5,861 nucleotides of DNA from Pseudomonadota bacterium (GTDB taxonomy: Bacteria > Pseudomonadota > Gammaproteobacteria > Xanthomonadales > Rhodanobacteraceae). Position 1 is the stretch's first letter. Every line of letters begins with the position of its first letter. The notes beneath the pieces are model-generated. The model was not told the DNA's origin, made no database searches, and saw only the letters and a program-made list of their open reading frames with translations. The stretch spans positions 1 to 5,861 of the forward strand of contig JANXVS010000181.1 in assembly GCA_025351555.1 (NCBI GenBank), read 5' to 3'. The position numbers and the translations under genes are program-made. Below are positions 5,818 through 5,861 of this stretch, in pieces.

Positions 5818-5861
5818 GACGTCGGCTCGCTTTAGTGGATGCGCAGCGTAGCGGGCGAACC

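Overview
The window is GC-rich (about 60% by eye) and densely coded. The closest family resemblances are to gammaproteobacteria of the Xanthomonadales/Lysobacterales: a ColR/ColS-type two-component pair, a BlaI regulator paired with an M56 peptidase that ends in a TonB-like domain, and a short secreted-type protein with a C-x6-GSH-x5-C signature. This placement is inferred from protein character; no rRNA or marker gene is present.

Layout, left to right. (1) Bases 1-399 hold the C-terminal part of an uncharacterised protein that enters from outside the window. (2) Bases 484-2600 hold a two-gene operon: a BlaI/MecI-type repressor, then, 2 bp later, a BlaR1-like membrane metallopeptidase whose extracytoplasmic end is a TonB C-terminal domain instead of a penicillin sensor. 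(3) Bases 2601-2870 are a 270-bp gap that is not empty. It has a PmrA/OmpR-type direct repeat (CTTAA-N6-TTTAA), a possible -10 element 12 bp downstream, a run of foldable hairpins, and a strong intrinsic terminator at 2733-2786. I interpret this as a candidate small RNA of about 130 nt, or else a terminated leader of colR. (4) Bases 2871-4888 hold colR and colS, 20 bp apart. (5) Bases 4897-5817 on the minus strand hold a branched-chain amino acid aminotransferase (ilvE), converging on colS with only 8 bp between stop codons.

Functionally, the window combines two separate envelope-sensing regulatory modules (BlaI/M56 and ColR/ColS) with a housekeeping amino-acid gene. The most interesting part is the 2601-2870 gap. 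Its candidate RNA carries C-rich, anti-Shine-Dalgarno-like segments, and its promoter has a repeat of the kind bound by OmpR-family regulators such as the ColR encoded immediately downstream. All of this is prediction from sequence and needs transcript data.
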